NCBI RefSeq assembly: GCF_030866825.1
Contig: NZ_CP133020.1
Location: 3,658,001 to 3,722,000 of the forward strand
Source of the DNA: Rathayibacter sp. SW19
GTDB lineage: Bacteria > Actinomycetota > Actinomycetes > Actinomycetales > Microbacteriaceae
DNA: 64,000 bases
Direction: 5' to 3'
Position numbers and translations under genes: made by a program. Shown piece after piece: positions 1 to 9,514 of this stretch. The number at the start of each line of letters is the position of its first letter. Position 1 is the stretch's first letter. The notes under the pieces are model-generated. The model ran no database searches. It was not told where the DNA came from and saw only the letters and a list, made by a program, of their open reading frames with translations.

Positions 1-1034
1 GACCGCTTCAGCGTTGGTTCCCCGCAGGAGACCACCTCAGCGGCTAGCCGTTGCCGGATTCGCTTCACTGCCGCGGGAGAAGGCTTGATGGGCAGCTTGC
101 CGGCATAACGACGGATGTTGAACCCGAGAAAATCGAAGCCCTCGTCAACCTGGACAATATGGGTCTTGTCCTGATTGAACGCGAGCCCTCGCGGGGCCAA
201 CCACTCACCCAACTGATCCCAGATCTGCTCGGCCCGTTGCCGGGTGTGACACATGACGACGAAGTCGACGGCGTATCGAACCAGCACTGGGGATCCCGCC
301 GCCATGTGCGCTCCGTGAGGATCGCAACGCAGGTAACGGACTCCGGCAGCTTCTTCCATTCCGTGTAATGCGATGTTCAGCAGCATCGGGCTGATCACCC
401 CGCCCTGAGGAGTGCCCTCCTCAGTTTGGCAGAACCGGCCACGCTCGATCACGCCCGCTTCCAACCAGCCCACGATTAGTTCCCGCGCGGGAAACTCGTC
501 CAGGTGAGCCAGCAGACGCTCATCGTCGATGTGGTCGAATGCTCCTGACAAATCGGCGTCAAGAACCCACTGCCGTTTCGACAGTCGGCCTCACAGAGCC
601 AAGTAGATCGCTTGGATCGCGTCTTGACAGCCGCGCCCGGGCCGGAACCCGTATGAGCGCGGTTCGAACCGTGCCTCCCGCTCGGGTTCCAGCGCATTCG
701 AGACACGGCCTTGCTGCACTCGGTCTCTCAGCACCGGGATCCCCAGCGGCCGCTACTTCCCTTTCGCTTTCGAAATACAAACACGCCTGACCGGCAGAGC
801 CTGCCACGGTGTCGTCTGCCGGTGGATATCCACCGCCAACGACGCCTTGGCCGGAGAGGCCATTGCAACCTCCCCGTCAATGCCCGCGGTCTTGCGAGCA
901 GCGTTGCGCTCCGCAACCCGGCGAACACTATGGAACGTGTTCGATCGGCTGCGCAGCATCAACGTCTGCAGATTGCGGACCTTTTTCAAGTCCCGTCCTG
1001 CGACGCCTTGAAGATCCTTCGCCGCAACCGCCAT
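1..1034 (-). pseudogene. ltrA: Group II intron reverse transcriptase/maturase, broken
   Basis: Reading leftwards from the ATG at 1034 (preceded by GAGGAGA) gives a typical LtrA-like protein: an N-terminal stretch with RNLQTLMLRSR and RKTAGIDGE, then RPLGIPVLRDR, RSYGFRPGRGC, a WVLDADLSGAFDHID palm motif and EEGTPQGGVISP. Two in-frame stops interrupt it: TAG at 753-755, just before RPLGIP, and TGA at 591-593, just before the palm motif. The catalytic YADD box at 264-275 reads YAVD, so the first metal-binding aspartate has become valine (GAC to GTC). The frame is otherwise kept, which points to fairly recent decay. The C-terminal maturase part lies beyond the window edge. Confidence 0.85.
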
Positions 1035-1775
1035 ACGTTCTCCTCGACGGCACGCCAATCGATCACGTCCCAATCAGATCATCGCCCTGCGGTCCGTTCA
1101 CCGTGACGGTGTCTAACTTGCCCACAAGTGCCGGTGATGCCAGCATTCTCACTCCAAAGACTCACCTGGTCCACTTCAGCACCCTGTCGAGTTCGGGACA
1201 ATGCCCGTATCCGGCCAGTTATGCGAACCCTTCGCCGAAGGAAGCGAAACCACGGGTCCGGTTTTCTGTCCCCTTTCGACCACCGGTATTAGCTTCTTGG
1301 ACCATCCTGTTCCCGCCAAAGGAATTCAGCGTCCCTCACGGTCGGCCTATCGGGCCAAAAGCCCGGACACTGACGGGGTTACCACGTTCCGTATGCGCAA
1401 GACCCGGCCGGGATGGGTGCCGTCTCTACCCCGGGGCGGCGGTGTTCACACGACCAACTAAACCCCTTCGGTCGCCGCCTGCTGCTTCAGAACAGCCAGC
1501 TCTCACCCCGGTCACACATCCCATCTTCCGAGGCTCACCTTGACGAGGCGTCAACAACGGTTCACTCACATTCACCCGTCCGGCCTTCCTCTCGCCTGCG
1601 ACCCCTGGATGCAACAAGGGCCCTTGGGCTTCTCCCTTCAGCTTCGCACCCGCCGTTACCAGCAACGCAAGCGAAGGTGGGGACAGGGCTTGAACACTGC
1701 CCCAAGCTACGTCATCAACGTCACCGCCGACCCCCAACTGACGAGCCACTTGACACATGCGACCTCGTGTCGCAC
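1..1775 (-). mobile_element. Group II intron, left part cut by window edge, decayed
   Basis: On the minus strand the sequence starting at 1775 opens with GTGCGACACG, the GTGYG-type 5' end expected of a bacterial group II intron. It is followed by about 740 bases without a long credible gene, as expected for ribozyme domains I-IV, and then by a degraded intron reverse transcriptase (1034 down to the window edge). The order 5' end, structured RNA, RT is the standard layout. The flanking 5' exon would lie at 1776 upward and shows no recognisable gene. The 5' boundary is read by eye from the consensus and could be off by a few bases. The 3' end lies outside the window. The encoded RT cannot be functional, so this copy is immobile unless helped in trans. 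Confidence 0.75.
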
Positions 1776-1921
1776 CATCTACGAGATGCCTCTCTTCCCG
1801 AGATGAATTGGACCGTGGTGGGAATAGTTTTCCCTGATTAGACAGGCATTCTCTGTTTAACGCCGCGCTATCCCCAAAGCCCTACCGGTGGATCCAGGCT
1901 TAGGCTGATACTGTCCAGTTG

Positions 1922-2869
1922 ATGCATGTAGTCATCATTGATCCGTTCGTCCCCCTCGAGCAAATCCAGCAACGCGTGCGGCTCGAGCATCGGATTGACG
2001 CCCTGAGTCGAGAAATCGATCTGACGAATGTGCAGGTCGTCATCACGGCGGGCATTGGAGTCAGTGCCTCTGACCTAACGCGTATGCCGAGCTTGTGTGA
2101 AGTCATTACCGCGAGTACGGGTATCGACCATCTCGACAAGGCGCTGTTAATGAGCCGACAAGTCCAAATTACCAATGTGCCCGACTACTGCACGGAGGAA
2201 GTATCAGACCACGCAGTCGCGCAGACCTGCGCACTTCTCCGTTCGCTGCCAAGAGCAATATCAAATCCGGACGGCGCCTGGGACAATCCGCAGGGAGTCG
2301 GAGTGCGCCGGTTTAGCTCAGCAAGGATTGGCGTACTCGGCACAGGGAGAATCGGTCGCGCTATTTGCAGGAAGCTTTTGGCGTTGGGTATGCTCGTGTC
2401 CGCCGCCCAACGTCCATCCTCTGACCGTGAAATGACACCCATACCTGGGGTTACAGCAACGTCTCTCGATGACATGCTTCCCAAGGTGGACGTGCTCGTT
2501 ATCGCTGCTCCCGGTGCGCACGATGGCGGGGTGGTGCTCGATCAGAACCGACTCGCAAGCCTGCGTCAGGATGCTCTCCTGGTCAACGTGTCACGGGCGA
2601 GTCTCGTCGATCTCGTCGCTCTACAGCGTCAATTGGAAGCAGGATTACTGGCTGGTGCGTTTTTCGACGCATGGGAGCCTGAACCCCCCGTAAGTCCTTC
2701 TAGCCTGATGGAAGTCCCTGGACTCTTCCTGTCTCCTCATAGCGGATGGTACTCGCCAGAGTCTGCAAGTGATCTCTGGGGTGCAGTTGCCGCGAGGCTA
2801 GACGAGCTGGAGGAGACTCGCCCATCTGACTTGGCCGGGGATAATGATCGAAAGGCGCATGCGAATTGA
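1922..2869 (+). CDS. D-2-hydroxyacid dehydrogenase family protein
   Basis: NAD(P)-dependent dehydrogenase of the D-isomer-specific 2-hydroxyacid family (315 aa, normal length), expected to interconvert a 2-hydroxyacid and its 2-oxoacid in the cytoplasm. The Rossmann glycine motif GVLGTGRIG is at residues 138-146. The catalytic arginine sits in NVSRASLVD (R225), the acidic partner in DAWEPEP (E252) and the catalytic histidine in SPHSGW (H273). TTG at 1919 is an alternative start, but the ATG directly after it is preferred. There is no strong ribosome binding site. The gene stands alone between the intron and the IS element, so the substrate cannot be deduced. Family assignment is firm; the specific activity is unknown. 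Confidence 0.88.
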   Translation: MHVVIIDPFVPLEQIQQRVRLEHRIDALSREIDLTNVQVVITAGIGVSASDLTRMPSLCEVITASTGIDHLDKALLMSRQVQITNVPDYCTEEVSDHAVAQTCALLRSLPRAISNPDGAWDNPQGVGVRRFSSARIGVLGTGRIGRAICRKLLALGMLVSAAQRPSSDREMTPIPGVTATSLDDMLPKVDVLVIAAPGAHDGGVVLDQNRLASLRQDALLVNVSRASLVDLVALQRQLEAGLLAGAFFDAWEPEPPVSPSSLMEVPGLFLSPHSGWYSPESASDLWGAVAARLDELEETRPSDLAGDNDRKAHAN

Positions 2870-2918
2870 TGTGAGTTATAAGCCATCCCAGTAGTTCCCC
2901 GACAACACCAGCCGCACG

Positions 2919-2942
2919 GCACGTGGCCAAAGCACCACGTGC
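2919..2942. other. Perfect 8-bp stem-loop downstream of the dehydrogenase gene
   Basis: GCACGTGG and CCACGTGC form a perfect 8-bp stem with an 8-base loop about 50 bases after the stop codon at 2869. There is no T-run behind it on either strand, so it is at best a weak terminator or a CACGTG-type binding site. Confidence 0.35.
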
Positions 2943-3087
2943 GTATCGACACCCAGCCCACATCCACCGGATTCGAACTGGTCAAATGTCAAGAACCGTA
3001 AAACACCGGTTCCTTGCGCATACCTTCTCATCTCGTTCACCAGACCCGGCCATCCGGCGGTACTGGGCCGCCCTGACTTTGTCGCGT

Positions 3088-3205
3088 GGCGAGTAACGCT
3101 TGGTGGTAGCGCAAGTCTGGACGGTTGGTGTGTGACCTCGTGATTTGGTGGACACTGGATCTCGTCACTTCGTGGATGCTGGGTGTCATGGCTTCGTGCA
3201 CAGCT
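3088..3205 (+). repeat. Left terminal inverted repeat of the IS481-like element
   Basis: This end holds three tandem, diverged 24-base units beginning near 3136, 3160 and 3184, with the shared pattern CTCGT-A-TT-GTGGA-(A/G)CTGG. They look like an array of transposase binding sites. The opposite end mirrors them. Confidence 0.7.
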
Positions 3206-4526
3206 ACCACCTCTCGGTCTCCGAGCACTGCGGGGAGGTCTGCCTGGCGCTGGGCGTACTGTTTCTGATACTCCGAGTTCTTACATTCCCATGGCTTCGT
3301 GGGGTGCGCCACATCGACGCCTTGGATGGAGTATGAGGCGACGTATCGGCCTCGGACGCTCAGCGCGATCATCGGCAGTGGGAACGAGAACACGATCTCA
3401 CCGGTGGCGGGTCGGTCAGCAAGAACGCGTCGTCGGTGATCGTGCGGTAGAAATGGCGGCCGCCGTATGTGGCCGGCAGGGACAGGTGGTAGCCCTGATA
3501 GTAGACCTGCCGGTTCGCTTTGGTGACCTCCACGAGGGATTGATCCGCTGCGTGCTGCTGGGCGCTGTCGTCGGGGAGGACTTGACCGGTCTTGGAGATC
3601 GTCAGCGCCGCACGGCCCAGATCTGACTTGCGCTTGGCGCGGGCCCGCCGGTACTGTGAGGCTTTCGCTTCCAGCACCGACAGAGGGATCGGCTCGCTCG
3701 CCGGCGTGTGTTCGAGCAGGTCCCATGCCGCCCGCGGTGTCGCCTGTTCGAGGGCTTGATGCGGTCGGCGGTTAGTGCTCACGGAACCGCCCGATCCGGG
3801 CACGCAGCTGCTCCAGGGTGGCTGGTCGAGCCGCGTCGGGGCAGCGGGTCACCGTCTGGTGGGAGCGTTCGTTCTTGCCCTGCATGGTTGGCTTGCCCGG
3901 CAGCACGCTGATCGGCATGCCTCCTTTGGAGGCCAAGAAGATCTCCACTGACCCGATCCTGCCGTAACGCAGCTGATTGAACGCGAGCGAGTTGTCCGAC
4001 AGCAGCGCCTTCGGTGCCCCGTGCGCGGCGATCGCCCGACCGAGCACCTCCTTCGCGTCGGCACTGTTCTCGTGACGCGCGAACGCGTCGGTGCCTACGT
4101 CGTACCGGCTGGCGTCGTCGAGCAGCTGGTACACCGTCACAACTGCCCGGAAGTCAGTTCATACTCGAACGCGTCCAGTTGCCGCAGCGACATCACCGTC
4201 GCGCGCACGAACGGAATGTACGACTACTTCGGCCGCTTCTTCGGCGACGCGTCCACCTGCCCACGGCTGCCAGCAGGCGAGCGATCGTCGCCACCGACGG
4301 GACGCTTCCGCCCGGGAATTCGTCGTCCAACGCCGCCTCATAGTAGATCGAACGGGGCCGCAATCCCAGCCGTCGACTCGTGGACGGCCCGGGCGCGGAT
4401 CTTGTAGAACACGCTGCGAGAGATCTTCAACGAACGGCAAAACCCGATAACCGACAGCCCGTCAGGCTGGGTCGGGTCGTATTTCATGATCGCGGCACGA
4501 GTCTGGGGTGAAAGAGAATTCGTCAT
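3140..4526 (-). pseudogene. DDE integrase-core transposase, multiply frameshifted
   Basis: Starting at ATG 4526 the frame gives an N-terminal helix-turn-helix region (SVIGFCRSLKISRSVFYK), then a stop near residue 60. The integrase core continues in another frame (about 4140-3772) with QLLDDASRYDVG, ALLSDNSLAFN and GKPTMQGKNERSHQ, the last carrying the catalytic glutamate region. It then shifts back (3803-3369: RPHQALEQATPRAAW, KANRQVYYQGYHLSLP) and shifts again (about 3470-3140: FSFPLPMIAL, VASYSIQGVDVAHP). At least three frameshifts and one stop are needed to rebuild one protein, so it is certainly inactive. Its C-terminus runs into the left inverted repeat. Confidence 0.85.
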
Positions 4527-4571
4527 CCCACCCAACTGCCACCGCTACGGGTGTCTCCGATGCTGTGAGAC

Positions 4572-4688
4572 AGGACACACGAAGCCATGACACCCAGAGT
4601 CCACAAAGTGACGAGATCCAGTGTCCACGAAGTCACGAGGTAACACACCAACTACGTGGACTCGCGCTACCACCGAGCGCTACTCGCC
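4572..4688 (-). repeat. Right terminal inverted repeat of the IS481-like element
   Basis: Mirror image of 3088-3205 with roughly 85 percent identity by eye, including the same three 24-base units and the outermost GGCGAGTA (read on the minus strand from 4688). Confidence 0.7.
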
Positions 4689-4860
4689 GGTCACGGCTGC
4701 TCCCATCCTCCCCGGCGTTCCCAGGTCAGGCTGCAGCCAACTTCACCCCACCACTACGACGCCAGGGGGACGAAAATCTTGCACGGTCCATTCGAACAAA
4801 TAGCGCTTCGTGGCGCCACAAGCCATTTGACACGCCCCCGGCACGCTGTGCACTACTCAT

Positions 4861-5784
4861 TCAGACACGCGCGCCGTCTTCTTGAGCAGTCGCCGCAACG
4901 TTCTGCTGCAGGTTCACCCATACCGTGTCAAGTCGCCTACGACCTTCGACAGAGAGCGGCGGAATAGGTCGGCGGGGCGCTCCGCAGCGCACACCATACT
5001 TTCCAACAAGGTACTTTACTGCAGCAAACACACCCTCCCGGACCATGGCATCAATTGTCGCGTTGATCCGCGCCTGTACGACGCGTGCGCCCACCAGGTC
5101 ACCAGCATGGGCTCGTGTCCGGAGCGACCGGAAAAGCTCGATCTGCAGGCCAATCGTCGTACCGATCGCGGCTGTTGCGCCCATCGTCAGTGCAGGCAGG
5201 TAGAGCTCGTCAAATCCATTGATGAGCTTCACCTCCGGGTACCTGGCGACCAGCCGTTCGGCGCCGAAGAGGTTCTGTGAAGTGTGTTTAATTCCAATGA
5301 CCTGAGGAAGCTCGAACAATTCGTCATACCCGCCATCGACGACGTCGCGACCAGTGAATTGAGGAATGTTATAGACGATGAACGGGATATCCACAGCATC
5401 GATGACAGCCCGGTAGTGAGCGACCACATCAGATGTGGAGTAGCGGTAATAGAGCGGTGGAATCATTGAGATCGCCGTTACCCCCGACTCCTGCGCGGCA
5501 CGCGCAAGTGTGATCGATTCTCGCGTTGTCATGGCACCGACATGTTCAATGACCGGAACCCGACCCGCTGCGGCCTGGACTGCATCGCGGCTGACAGCGC
5601 TCCGCTCTTGTGTCGACAGCAACATGCCCTCCCCGGTGGAGCCCCCAACGTAGATCCCCTCGACCCCGCGGCGGATGTCGGTGTCGACCAGCGTCGCCAT
5701 GTTGTCGAGGTCGATCGACTCGTCCTCTCGCATAGGAGTGGGGACCGCGACGATGAGCCGCTCACCTATGACGTCAGTCACCAT
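4861..5784 (-). CDS. DapA/N-acetylneuraminate lyase family protein (copy 1)
   Basis: Class I pyruvate-type aldolase or dehydratase of the dihydrodipicolinate synthase family (307 aa). The GGSTGEG substrate-binding loop is at residues 47-53, the catalytic tyrosine in FIVYNIP (Y138) and the Schiff-base lysine in IGIKHTSQ (K166). Family members act on 2-keto-3-deoxy sugar acids as well as on lysine precursors. Its place behind an SDR and an FAH-family hydrolase argues for a sugar-acid role rather than lysine synthesis. The start at 5784 overlaps the end of the SDR by 7 bases; an ATG at 5793 is an alternative. It is the last gene of a minus-strand cluster that also contains a second DapA-type gene, from which it is clearly diverged. 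Confidence 0.88.
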   Translation of the reverse strand: MVTDVIGERLIVAVPTPMREDESIDLDNMATLVDTDIRRGVEGIYVGGSTGEGMLLSTQERSAVSRDAVQAAAGRVPVIEHVGAMTTRESITLARAAQESGVTAISMIPPLYYRYSTSDVVAHYRAVIDAVDIPFIVYNIPQFTGRDVVDGGYDELFELPQVIGIKHTSQNLFGAERLVARYPEVKLINGFDELYLPALTMGATAAIGTTIGLQIELFRSLRTRAHAGDLVGARVVQARINATIDAMVREGVFAAVKYLVGKYGVRCGAPRRPIPPLSVEGRRRLDTVWVNLQQNVAATAQEDGARV

Positions 5785-6611
5785 GCCGTCCATCCGCCGT
5801 CTACAACGAGGTTCGATCCAGTCATGTAGCGCGACGCGTCCGATGCGAGGAAAATAAGCGCTCCGTTGTACTCGTCCGCTTGGGCCATCCGCCCGATCGG
5901 TATTCTCGACTCGTAGTTCGCGTGAAATTTCGCGTCCTGCGTTTCACGCCATACGCCCGCCGGCGTCAAGGTATTCACCCGGATCCCCTCACGACCCCAG
6001 TAGGTCGCGCAGTAGCGCGTCAAGTTGTACAGCCCGGATTTCGCAGCCGAGTACGCGACGGGCTTCACAAATGGGATTCCGGTGTCAATGGCCCTGTAAG
6101 CGTAGATATCCTGCACCGGCGAGACCATGCCGTAAATCGAACCGATGTTGATGATCGATCCCGCGAGTCCAGCCCCGCGCATCAAACGTCCCGCGGTCTG
6201 CGTGACAAGGAAGGTGCCTACGAGATTGGTCTCGATAACCTCACGAAAAACCTCGGCCGGGAACTGTTCGAATGGCCCTGATACTGCCGGCGGCGCACTT
6301 GGCTGAGTGTCGATGCCCGCATTGTTCACAACAACCGTTGGTACACCCCATGCTTCGACCACACGCTCAAACCCCCGTTCTACGCTCCGTTGGTCCGTGA
6401 TGTCTATCTGCACCGCTAAGAGGCGATCGTAGTCGGTCGCCACTCCCAGCCGTTCTGCTGCATCGGGCCTCCCTTGTCGCGAGGTGACGACGACGCGCGC
6501 ACCTCTCTCGTGCAACGCCTTCGCGAACTCCGTGCCAATTTGCCCGAAGGCACCGGTGACAACCACGATGCGACCCTCTACCGAGAACAGCGGATCACTT
6601 GCTCGCTCCAT
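5778..6611 (-). CDS. SDR family oxidoreductase
   Basis: Classical short-chain dehydrogenase/reductase of 277 aa. The cofactor motif TGAFGQIG is at residues 19-26, NNAG at 96-99, and the catalytic triad is S158 (NIGSIYG), Y187 and K191 (YSAAK). It probably oxidises or reduces a hydroxyl on a sugar acid. The ATG at 6611 follows AGAGAGGTT. The neighbours suggest a 2-keto-3-deoxy sugar acid dehydrogenase, as in non-phosphorylating L-fucose or L-rhamnose pathways where such an enzyme feeds an FAH-family hydrolase. That is an inference from context only. Confidence 0.88.
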   Translation of the reverse strand: MERASDPLFSVEGRIVVVTGAFGQIGTEFAKALHERGARVVVTSRQGRPDAAERLGVATDYDRLLAVQIDITDQRSVERGFERVVEAWGVPTVVVNNAGIDTQPSAPPAVSGPFEQFPAEVFREVIETNLVGTFLVTQTAGRLMRGAGLAGSIINIGSIYGMVSPVQDIYAYRAIDTGIPFVKPVAYSAAKSGLYNLTRYCATYWGREGIRVNTLTPAGVWRETQDAKFHANYESRIPIGRMAQADEYNGALIFLASDASRYMTGSNLVVDGGWTAW

Positions 6612-6706
6612 GCCAACCTCTCTCTCCTTGCACTTCCCGTCGGCGGTGTGGCGAGAAGTAGACGTCCTCGTCCCACGGTTCAGGCGCCGCTGTCCGGGCC
6701 TCGCCT

Positions 6707-7567
6707 CTATATAACATCAGGCGTCACGATGCACGTCTGCCGCTGATGTCCGAGCCCGTCGATCTCCATGTCGACGACGTCACCGGCGGCGAGGTACGGG
6801 AACCGGCCCGACAGCGCAACACCTTGCGGGGTACCTGTGAGGATCACATCTCCCGGTTCAAGCGTCAAGTACTGGCTCAGCTCCCACACAATGTGGTCAA
6901 CGGGGAAGAGCAGGTCGCTTGTGCGCGAGTCCTGACGGACATGGCCATTGACCCATGACCGTAGGCGCACATCGCTCACGTCCACTTCGTCGGGGGTCGC
7001 CAGCCAAGGCCCCAACGGGAGAAAGCCAGGAGCTGACTTCCCCTTTGACCACTGCCCCCCGGAGACTGCGATCTGCCAGTCCCGCTCGGACAGGTCGTTA
7101 CCGATGGCGAACCCGGCGATGTGTGCGCAGGCATCAGCAGTGGCGGCGAGCCGTGTGGTACGTCGGCCGATGACGACGGCTAGCTCCACTTCCCAGTCGG
7201 TTTTCGTGCTGCCGACAGGAATCTGTACGTCATCGTCCGGACCAACCACCGCATTTGGGGGTTTCATGAACATGACCATGTGCTCCGGCGGCTCGTTTCC
7301 GCTTTCGGCGGCGTGGGCCGCGTAGTTCATCCCGATGCAATAGACGGCAGACGGCCGGCCCACCGGTGCACCCACCCGCAATGACACGGCATTGGACAGC
7401 ACCGGAAGACTTCCAGATGCGAGAGCCTGCCTGGCACGTCGAATACCGTCGGATGCGAAAAAGTCGCCGTCGATTTCGGCGGTCACGGCGGAAAGGTCGA
7501 GGATCCGGCCGCCCTCGAGGACGACGGGCATCTCTTTGCCCAATGGCCCAAGACGCGCTAAACGCAC
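6707..7567 (-). CDS. Fumarylacetoacetate hydrolase family protein
   Basis: 286 aa, the size of small FAH-family C-C bond hydrolases or decarboxylases. The family signature CIGMNYAAHA is at residues 77-86, metal ligands lie in DWEVELAVVIG (E126, E128) and in IGNDLSERD (D158), and GDVILTGTPQGV lies near the C-terminus. GTG start at 7567 with TAGGAG upstream. Members cleave acylpyruvate-type substrates; next to an SDR and a DapA-type lyase, a 2,4-diketo-3-deoxy sugar acid is a plausible substrate. Family assignment is strong, substrate unproven. Confidence 0.88.
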   Translation of the reverse strand: MRLARLGPLGKEMPVVLEGGRILDLSAVTAEIDGDFFASDGIRRARQALASGSLPVLSNAVSLRVGAPVGRPSAVYCIGMNYAAHAAESGNEPPEHMVMFMKPPNAVVGPDDDVQIPVGSTKTDWEVELAVVIGRRTTRLAATADACAHIAGFAIGNDLSERDWQIAVSGGQWSKGKSAPGFLPLGPWLATPDEVDVSDVRLRSWVNGHVRQDSRTSDLLFPVDHIVWELSQYLTLEPGDVILTGTPQGVALSGRFPYLAAGDVVDMEIDGLGHQRQTCIVTPDVI

Positions 7568-7773
7568 GACCTGCTCCTACCCGGAACCGCAGCCACCGCT
7601 GAGTTGATCGCCCAATGCCGCGATACGCTTCCACCGTGGTGCATCGCACATTTGTCCGTCACCACGAGTGGCCCCCCTCTGGACAAACAAAAGTCACCGC
7701 AAACCTCGATGCCCGAGGCGACCACATGCATTGGAATACGCCATCCCACCCGCAACCGTGTTATAAACAACAA

Positions 7774-8664
7774 TTAGCGATCTCCTCCGACTAACGGTGC
7801 GAGTGCTGTCTCTAAGGCTTCGCGAACCGCAGCTGGCACGGGAGAAGCAGGACTGCGGTTCTGTCCAAGATCCCGTCCCAGGATTGCGAGCGCAGTTTTC
7901 ACACGAGCGGGGAACTGAGGGCCGCGGACGACCTTCCAAATTGGGAACATGGTGTCCTGCAGGATGCAGCCGTCACTATGACGGCCCTCCTGCGCGGCAT
8001 CCCAGAGGCGCCGACATTCGGCGGGGAAGAGCGAAAGCACGGCCGAGATCGCTCCGTCCGCGCCGAGCTCGAAGCACGTGAACAGCATCTCATCGGTCGC
8101 AGCGTAGACCATTGCTCCGGGGGTGGTCAGACGCATGTCATACATCGCCATGACCCCACCGACGCTCTGCTTCACTCCCACAACGTGCTCGATGTCGTGC
8201 AGACGCGCGAAAAGTCGTGGGCTGATCTCATTTTGTGGCACGACATTGTAAACAATGATCGGCAGTTCGACCGCGTCGGAAATCGCACGGTAGAACGCTT
8301 CATTACCGTCGTCATCTGGAACGAGCACGTTATAAAAGGTGGGCGTTACCATGAGAGCGTTCGCACCCGAATCACGGGCCACCAATGCTGCCCGGACGGC
8401 GGCTTGGGTGGAACTGCGGATAACGCCGGCTACCACAGACCTATCGCCAGCGATCTCGCGCGCATCCTCAACCAAACGGCCGAGTTCGTCGTCTTCAAGC
8501 GTGGCACCTTCACCGGTGCTACCGCCCGGGCTGACTCCGTGAATACCCTGCTCCAAAAGATATGAGATCTGGTCGCGATATGCGCCGTAGTCGATCTCGC
8601 CAGACGCTGCGAATGGTGTCAATGCGGGGGCAATGAGCCCGCGGGGTAGCTTGGGAGACTCCAT
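7774..8664 (-). CDS. DapA/N-acetylneuraminate lyase family protein (copy 2)
   Basis: Second lyase of the dihydrodipicolinate synthase family (296 aa). The GGSTGEG loop is at residues 47-53, the catalytic tyrosine in IIVYNVV (Y139) and the Schiff-base lysine in VVGVKQSVG (K165). First gene of the minus-strand cluster 8664-4861, separated by a 206-base gap from the FAH gene, so an internal promoter is possible. The gap holds no gene. Most similar in style to uncharacterised DapA-type proteins of sugar-acid operons rather than to housekeeping DapA. Confidence 0.87.
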   Translation of the reverse strand: MESPKLPRGLIAPALTPFAASGEIDYGAYRDQISYLLEQGIHGVSPGGSTGEGATLEDDELGRLVEDAREIAGDRSVVAGVIRSSTQAAVRAALVARDSGANALMVTPTFYNVLVPDDDGNEAFYRAISDAVELPIIVYNVVPQNEISPRLFARLHDIEHVVGVKQSVGGVMAMYDMRLTTPGAMVYAATDEMLFTCFELGADGAISAVLSLFPAECRRLWDAAQEGRHSDGCILQDTMFPIWKVVRGPQFPARVKTALAILGRDLGQNRSPASPVPAAVREALETALAPLVGGDR

Positions 8665-9514
8665 TAATTCATTCCTTGCCTATTGTGTGCATTCAACAGA
8701 ATCCAACGACGAGTCCCAGGGCCACCACAAACAATCACATAGCAACGAACCGAATAATCTGAGAGAGATCGATAGCGTCGAAACGCAGACCATAGGAGAC
8801 CGCTTAGAGACTGAGACCGGAAGGGGCGAGGTCCCTTTCGATAGTCACCCTGATGCAGAAATTCACCGCAATACTTACTTCAGTTGCAGAGCCCGAATAC
8901 GACTACTATCAACTGATTTCAAACCTATACGACTCTTCCGTTGTCTGTCAACTGAGGAGTACCGTGACGTGAGCCGAGCTCTGTTGACAGACAGAATTGG
9001 CCTTGGACATGGCGAGGCCTAGCAATTGTGAAGTGACACTCCTCACATTCGAGCTCTCATCGTCAACAGGCGCTGACGAAAACGAGCTGACGCGACGCCT
9101 TGACCGTTCGCCGTTCAAGCTCGGGTCGAATGGCGCCGGGTCCGACAACAGTCACGGATCGCCAACCGCAGGTTTTGCGGTGCGGGTGCCGTTGCCCGGC
9201 TCGTCTTCGAGCCCAAGACGGCGGTAGTGGCCATCTAACTCCTCCCAGTACCGCATGGTAGGCGGCCTCTCGGTCCGCTCGTGCATCGAAGGAGAGCATA
9301 GGCTCTGGGCGTCCCGGGAGCTGGCGACGATGCGTCCAGTGGGCTATCTTTCCGGCATAAGCAGGTCAGTGAAGGACGCCCGCATCCAGGCTGCGACCTG
9401 ACTCACCATTGGCATCGGGCTCGCGTTCAATAGGCTGATGCAAGCCCCTGGACCGCACGCCAGTACAGCCCGACCGGCTTGACTTTCAAAATCGATCCCG
9501 TGCAGGCTTGCGAC
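8665..9514. other. Divergent intergenic region, no gene recognised
   Basis: About 850 bases between the minus-strand lyase cluster and the plus-strand FGGY kinase. Short open frames exist on both strands, but none has a good ribosome binding site or a recognisable protein. It must hold the promoters of both flanking units. The LacI-type regulator that might once have controlled them survives only as a pseudogene downstream of the kinase. Confidence 0.5.

Larger units (their letters stand above)
3088..4688 (-). mobile_element. IS481-like insertion element with about 115-bp imperfect inverted repeats
   Basis: The two ends, 3088-3205 and 4572-4688, are imperfect inverted repeats of each other over more than 100 bases. 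Both start with GGCGAGTAACGC/GGCGAGTAGCGC, run through a TTGGTGTGT(G/T)ACCTCGTGA core and end with GGGTGTCATGGCTTCGTG. They enclose the remains of one DDE transposase on the minus strand. No clear target-site duplication is visible next to either end. The family call rests on the single-ORF layout with an integrase core; an IS3-like origin cannot be ruled out. Confidence 0.75.

Noticed and set aside
4021..4450. Plus-strand frames across the IS481-like element
   Set aside because: They are the reverse of the degraded transposase and have no independent support.
8633..9299. Short frames on both strands between the lyase cluster and the kinase
   Set aside because: No ribosome binding sites, no family resemblance, and inconsistent codon use.
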